A stretch of 18,399 bases of DNA, from assembly GCA_049446715.1 (NCBI GenBank), contig JBMTQX010000058.1:1-18399 (forward strand). Reading direction: 5' to 3'. A program made the position numbers and the translations under genes. Position 1 is the stretch's first letter. The number at the start of each line of letters is the position of its first letter. A model generated the notes under the pieces. That model saw nothing but the letters and a program-made list of their open reading frames with translations, ran no database searches and was not told the origin of the DNA. Below, in pieces: positions 15,903 to 18,399 of the stretch. This DNA comes from Eutrophocola sp049446715. Lineage in GTDB: Bacteria; Pseudomonadota; Gammaproteobacteria; Pseudomonadales; Pseudohongiellaceae.

Positions 15903-15953
15903 CTTTTCCCAGGAAAAGCTGTTTTTGTCTTTTATTTCGTATATCGAAGTAAA
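15903..15953. promoter_or_regulatory. Two inverted repeats upstream of the TonB receptor
   Basis: CTTTTCC-CA-GGAAAAG (15903-15918) is a perfect 7+2+7 inverted repeat, and TTTATTTCG-TATAT-CGAAGTAAA (15931-15953) is a 9+5+9 repeat with one mismatch. They lie 36-86 bases upstream of the receptor start codon, the usual place for an operator. Neither is a clear Fur box. The regulator is unknown. Confidence 0.35.
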
Positions 15954-16370
15954 TACCTGGTGATTAGCTTTTATTCTCCTCATACCTATCAAGAAAGGTG
16001 TTCTTTCTAGGATGAGTTTTGTGAATTGAGAGGCAGCATCAAGTCAAATATCGAATTTGTACGGCGTCGGCTTGATCCTGGATCACCATAGGACCTACGT
16101 AAGCAACTACCTGGAGTATGTGCCTTTGAGCTTGTCCCGGGTGCCTTCATGCTGGCTGACAGGGCTACAACGGTTATGGCACGTTTGATGAGCAAGACTC
16201 CTGCAGACAAGACTAAGCAGAAAAGTCTTCATTGAGAACGTCTAGAGAGGGGTGTTTTGATGCCTAGCAACTATATCTGACCAGACTCGACCTCCAGAGA
16301 CCCTGTTGAAGATTTCCACTGACCTGCTAGGGAGATGCTTTACCCCCTCCTCTTTTGTATCAGAACATGT
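15954..16370. other. Island DNA without a supported gene
   Basis: The plus strand has a frame without start from about 16081 to a TGA near 16232 (LRKQLPGVCAFELV ... ARLMSKTPADK) and the minus strand has a 67-codon frame over the same bases; neither shows a ribosome binding site or a family I recognise. The stretch may be decayed coding sequence. Confidence 0.3.
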
Positions 16371-16666
16371 ACAGTGACACTATCAAGTAATGGCAACCTC
16401 TCCCGCGCCCTGATTAAGATCCGGGCTACTGACATCGGCTTGGAGAGGTCTCAGGTGGGCGAACAAAGACGCTGAAGGCGTTCTATAGAGATATGTGGAC
16501 TGAGCAGCATATACAGTGACACTGTTAAGCTAGGACAACCCCCGGGCCTGTTTAGACCCCGGCTTAGGTGTTTGGGATAAGCCTTTGAGAGGCTTCAGGA
16601 GTGCTTACAGAGACGCTGGAGGCGTTCTATCGCGGCGACAGTATTAGAGTGCATACGGTGACACCG
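16371..16666 (+). repeat. Tandem 142-bp repeat with palindromic head, two units plus partial third
   Basis: The head ACAGTGACACTRT begins at 16371 and again at 16513, and a diverged head ACGGTGACACCG begins at 16655: two consecutive steps of exactly 142 bases. Units 1 and 2 also share a GC-rich stretch (CTGATTAAGATCCGGGCT versus CTGTTTAGACCCCGGCTT) and AGACGCTGRAGGCGTTCTAT near their ends (16468-16487 and 16610-16629). The units have diverged, so the duplication is old. The head and GC-rich part recur at 11597-11657. Confidence 0.6.
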
Positions 16667-16762
16667 AGGCGCTATGGCTTCTCATCACGCGCCAACGTCA
16701 ACACCGCTCAGATAATGACAGAGCGATTCTGTAAGCTATGGGGTCTTGAGGAGACGCACTAA
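16601..16762 (+). other. Open frame spanning the repeat, doubtful coding
   Basis: A frame open from 16589, with a possible GTG start at 16601, runs to TAA 16760-16762 and reads VLTETLEAFYRGDSIRVHTV, then RRYGFSSRANVNTAQIM and ERFCKLWGLEETH. The first repeat unit carries the matching TLKAFYRDMW before a stop. This hints that the repeat unit derives from coding sequence. No family is recognised and there is no ribosome binding site. Confidence 0.2.
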
Positions 16763-16819
16763 AAGTCAGGAGAGTCTGTTCAGTAGATCAGGCTGCCTTT
16801 TTCAAATTAACCTCTGATG

Positions 16820-16876
16820 TGCGAAGGCAGGTCCTGTATCGATCTGCGAAGGCATGCGCCCAACCTGGGGGGGGGG
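16820..16876. repeat. Short direct repeat and a run of ten G
   Basis: TGCGAAGGCA occurs at 16820-16829 and again at 16845-16854, 25 bases apart, followed by a homopolymer of ten G at 16867-16876. The stretch lies 107 bases or more beyond the argJ stop, near the right edge of the island. No gene is seen between 16763 and 16982. Confidence 0.45.
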
Positions 16877-16982
16877 ATAAAGAGCACCCTCGACAAAGTT
16901 ACAGGAATAGTGACAGGAGTGTTGCAGTATAGGGTTATAACTTTCTGTACTAGATGATAACAATTATGGGTTTCAAGACATA

Positions 16983-18188
16983 TCAAGTCCGGTATTCGGC
17001 ATTGATCGTGACGTATTCGTGGGACAAATCGCTGGTCCAAACCGTTTCGCAACAGTCGCCGCGACCCAGGTCGATGCGAATGGTGATCTCTTCGCGATCC
17101 ATGACTGCCTGGCCGGCAGCCTCGGTATAACCCGGAGACACAGCCCCGTTTTCGACAATGCAAACTTCACCCAGATGGATGATCACTTTCTCGAGATCCA
17201 TGTCGGTGATACCAGCCCGGCCTGCGGCCGCAAGAATACGCCCCCAGTTGGGATCGGACGCATACAGCGCCGTTTTCACCAGCGGCGATTCGGCGACCGT
17301 GTAGGCCAGCCGCAGGCATTCGGCCTGGTCAGCCCCGTTCACCACTTCGATAGTGACAAACTTGGTGGCGCCTTCGGCATCACGAATGATGGCCTGGGCC
17401 AGATCAAGGAAGACTTTTTCCAGAGCGTCCTGGAATACCGGATTGCTGCGATCGACCTGCACACCACTCTCACCGGTGGCAACCAGCATGCAGCAGTCAT
17501 TGGTCGAGGTATCACTGTCGACCGTGATGCGGTTGAATGACTTGTTGACGGCCTGGCCAAGGCAGTCCTGCAGGGCATCGCCGGCCATGTCAGCGTCCGT
17601 GAAAACATACGCCAGCATGGTGGCCATGTTCGGCTTGATCATGCCGGCACCCTTGGTAATCCCGGTAATCGTGATCGTCTGGCCGCCAATATCGATCTGG
17701 ACAGAACTGGCTTTGGGACGGGTATCCGTGGTCATGATGCCGCGGGCAACAGTTTCCCACGCATTAGCAGAAAGTGACGACAAAGCTTGCGGCAGGACCG
17801 CGGTGATTTTCTGGTAAGGCAGCTGTTCGCCAATCACTCCGGTGGAAAACGGCAGGATTTCCGCACTGGTGACCTGCGCGGCGTCAGCCATGGCATCACA
17901 GACTGCCTGCGCGCTGACCATACCCAGTTTTCCCGTACCGGCATTGGCGTTGCCGGTATTGATGACAAAATAGCGTGGTGCCCGTTGCTTGAGATGGGTT
18001 TTGCACAGAGTTACCGGCGCGGCGCAAAAAGCATTGGTGGTGAAAACCCCTGCCGTCTGGCTGCCACCTGCCAGCGCAAACACCACGCAATCCAGTCGTC
18101 CCGGTTTCTTGATGCCGGCAGACACGGCTACCATTGTCACCCCGGGTACAGGATGCAACATGCCTAATTCACCACTACCTACTGCCAT
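16983..18188 (-). CDS. argJ: Bifunctional ornithine acetyltransferase / N-acetylglutamate synthase
   Basis: ArgJ transfers the acetyl group from N-acetylornithine to glutamate, recycling it in arginine synthesis, in the cytoplasm. The frame reaches 18215, but ATG 18188 is preferred: GAAAGG lies six bases upstream and the product then starts MAVGSGELGMLHPVPGV as in the family, with 401 residues. The self-cleavage site is visible as KGAGMIKPNMATML, with the nucleophile Thr190. Other family blocks are FTTNAFCAAPV, NTGNANAGTG, STGVIGEQLP, TVDSDTSTND, EGATKF and DPNWGRILAAAGRAG. It follows secA, as in relatives; mutT, normally next, is displaced by the island. Confidence 0.97.
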   Translation of the reverse strand: MAVGSGELGMLHPVPGVTMVAVSAGIKKPGRLDCVVFALAGGSQTAGVFTTNAFCAAPVTLCKTHLKQRAPRYFVINTGNANAGTGKLGMVSAQAVCDAMADAAQVTSAEILPFSTGVIGEQLPYQKITAVLPQALSSLSANAWETVARGIMTTDTRPKASSVQIDIGGQTITITGITKGAGMIKPNMATMLAYVFTDADMAGDALQDCLGQAVNKSFNRITVDSDTSTNDCCMLVATGESGVQVDRSNPVFQDALEKVFLDLAQAIIRDAEGATKFVTIEVVNGADQAECLRLAYTVAESPLVKTALYASDPNWGRILAAAGRAGITDMDLEKVIIHLGEVCIVENGAVSPGYTEAAGQAVMDREEITIRIDLGRGDCCETVWTSDLSHEYVTINAEYRT

Positions 18189-18226
18189 ATAAAACCTTTC
18201 GATTAAATCGGACAATGTCGGCCTGA

Positions 18227-18261
18227 TTGCCTCTTGCCTCTTGCCTCTTGTCTCTTGTCTC
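18227..18261. repeat. Heptanucleotide tandem repeat, five units
   Basis: Five consecutive units of TTGYCTC (three TTGCCTC, two TTGTCTC) fill 35 bases between the secA stop (18268-18270) and the argJ start at 18188. Such repeats change length by slipped-strand replication. It would lie in the secA-argJ mRNA, upstream of the argJ ribosome binding site. Confidence 0.85.
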
Positions 18262-18267
18262 TGTATC

Positions 18268-18399
18268 TCAGTTCAGTTTGCCGTGGCATTGCTTGAACTT
18301 CTTGCCGGAACCACAGGGACAGGGATCATTCCTGCCGACTTTCTGGCCCTGCCGCTGGTACGGCGTTTGTTGTGCCTGTTCGTCAGCCAACGCAGCGCC
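18268..18399 (-). CDS. secA: Preprotein translocase ATPase SecA, C-terminal end (partial)
   Basis: Only the last 43 codons are inside the window; the gene continues past the right edge. The peptide ends VGRNDPCPCGSGKKFKQCHG followed by KLN and a TGA stop. This is the SEC-C zinc-binding tail of SecA (CxCxSGxxxKxxCH) that binds SecB and phospholipids, preceded by a Gln-rich linker (ADEQAQQTPYQRQGQK). SecA drives protein export through SecYEG. The gene order secA-argJ is the conserved gammaproteobacterial one. Confidence 0.95.
   Translation of the reverse strand, partial: GAALADEQAQQTPYQRQGQKVGRNDPCPCGSGKKFKQCHGKLN

Larger units (their letters stand above)
9279..16982. mobile_element. Probable eroding genomic island between mutT and argJ
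   Basis: In many gammaproteobacteria argJ and mutT are adjacent and cotranscribed. Here 7.7 kb lies between them. The region is more AT-rich than the flanks (some lines near 9.36 kb have only about 30% G+C) and holds unrelated single genes on both strands. It also contains pieces of an IS3-family transposase, a decayed FG-GAP-repeat gene and several repeat families. No integrase, tRNA target or clean flanking direct repeat was found, so the borders are set only by the edges of the core genes and the mode of entry is unknown. Confidence 0.6.

Noticed and set aside
16371..16666. CRISPR-like array
   Set aside because: Only two to three diverged 142-bp units, no short identical repeats with unique spacers, and no cas genes.

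Overview
The window comes from a gammaproteobacterium, probably a marine or aquatic heterotroph. The gene order pilA / pilB-pilC-pilD-coaE ... yacG > < mutT - argJ - secA is the conserved gammaproteobacterial type IV pilus/coaE/secA neighbourhood. The TonB receptor and the 3-keto-disaccharide hydrolase-like lipoprotein also suit such an organism. I cannot name the genus from sequence alone. The two blocks of core genes are GC-rich, while the middle (about 9.28-16.98 kb) is visibly more AT-rich.

Left end (1-1.77 kb): a 36-bp inverted repeat, a DUF1080 lipoprotein gene (minus) and a glycosyltransferase family 4 gene (plus) that has lost its 3' part. The GT4 fragment runs head-on into the 5' third of a type IV pilin gene (pilA, minus), also without its 3' part. 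Both genes are cut at about 1610-1635, as expected if a deletion or other rearrangement joined them. The pilA fragment keeps its ribosome binding site, its leader peptide and a near-consensus sigma-54 promoter (1853-1868).

Core block 1 (2.1-9.28 kb): pilB (extension ATPase), pilC (inner membrane platform), pilD (prepilin peptidase), coaE (dephospho-CoA kinase), a polytopic membrane protein resembling GT-C glycosyltransferases with a repeat-like C-terminal domain and broken by a +1 frameshift in a C-run, yacG, and a convergent Nudix hydrolase gene (mutT). The membrane protein occupies the slot where zapD lies in many relatives.

Inserted region (about 9.28-16.98 kb): mutT and argJ, which normally adjoin, are separated by about 7.7 kb. 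This holds a decayed FG-GAP/VCBS-repeat gene, a possible small ORF, a solitary flagellin gene, a decayed IS3-family transposase, a SOUL haem-binding protein gene, a TonB-dependent receptor, and several repeats. The repeats include a tandem 142-bp unit and a related copy about 4.8 kb away, each beginning with a 12-13-bp palindrome. The mixture of intact single genes with decayed mobile and surface-protein genes indicates an old, eroding genomic island.

Core block 2 (16.98-18.4 kb): argJ and the 3' end of secA, both minus, separated by a five-copy heptanucleotide tandem repeat. No tRNA, rRNA or CRISPR array was seen. The best candidates for a second look are the double-truncation junction at pilA, the lone flagellin and TonB receptor/SOUL island, and the palindrome-headed repeat family.
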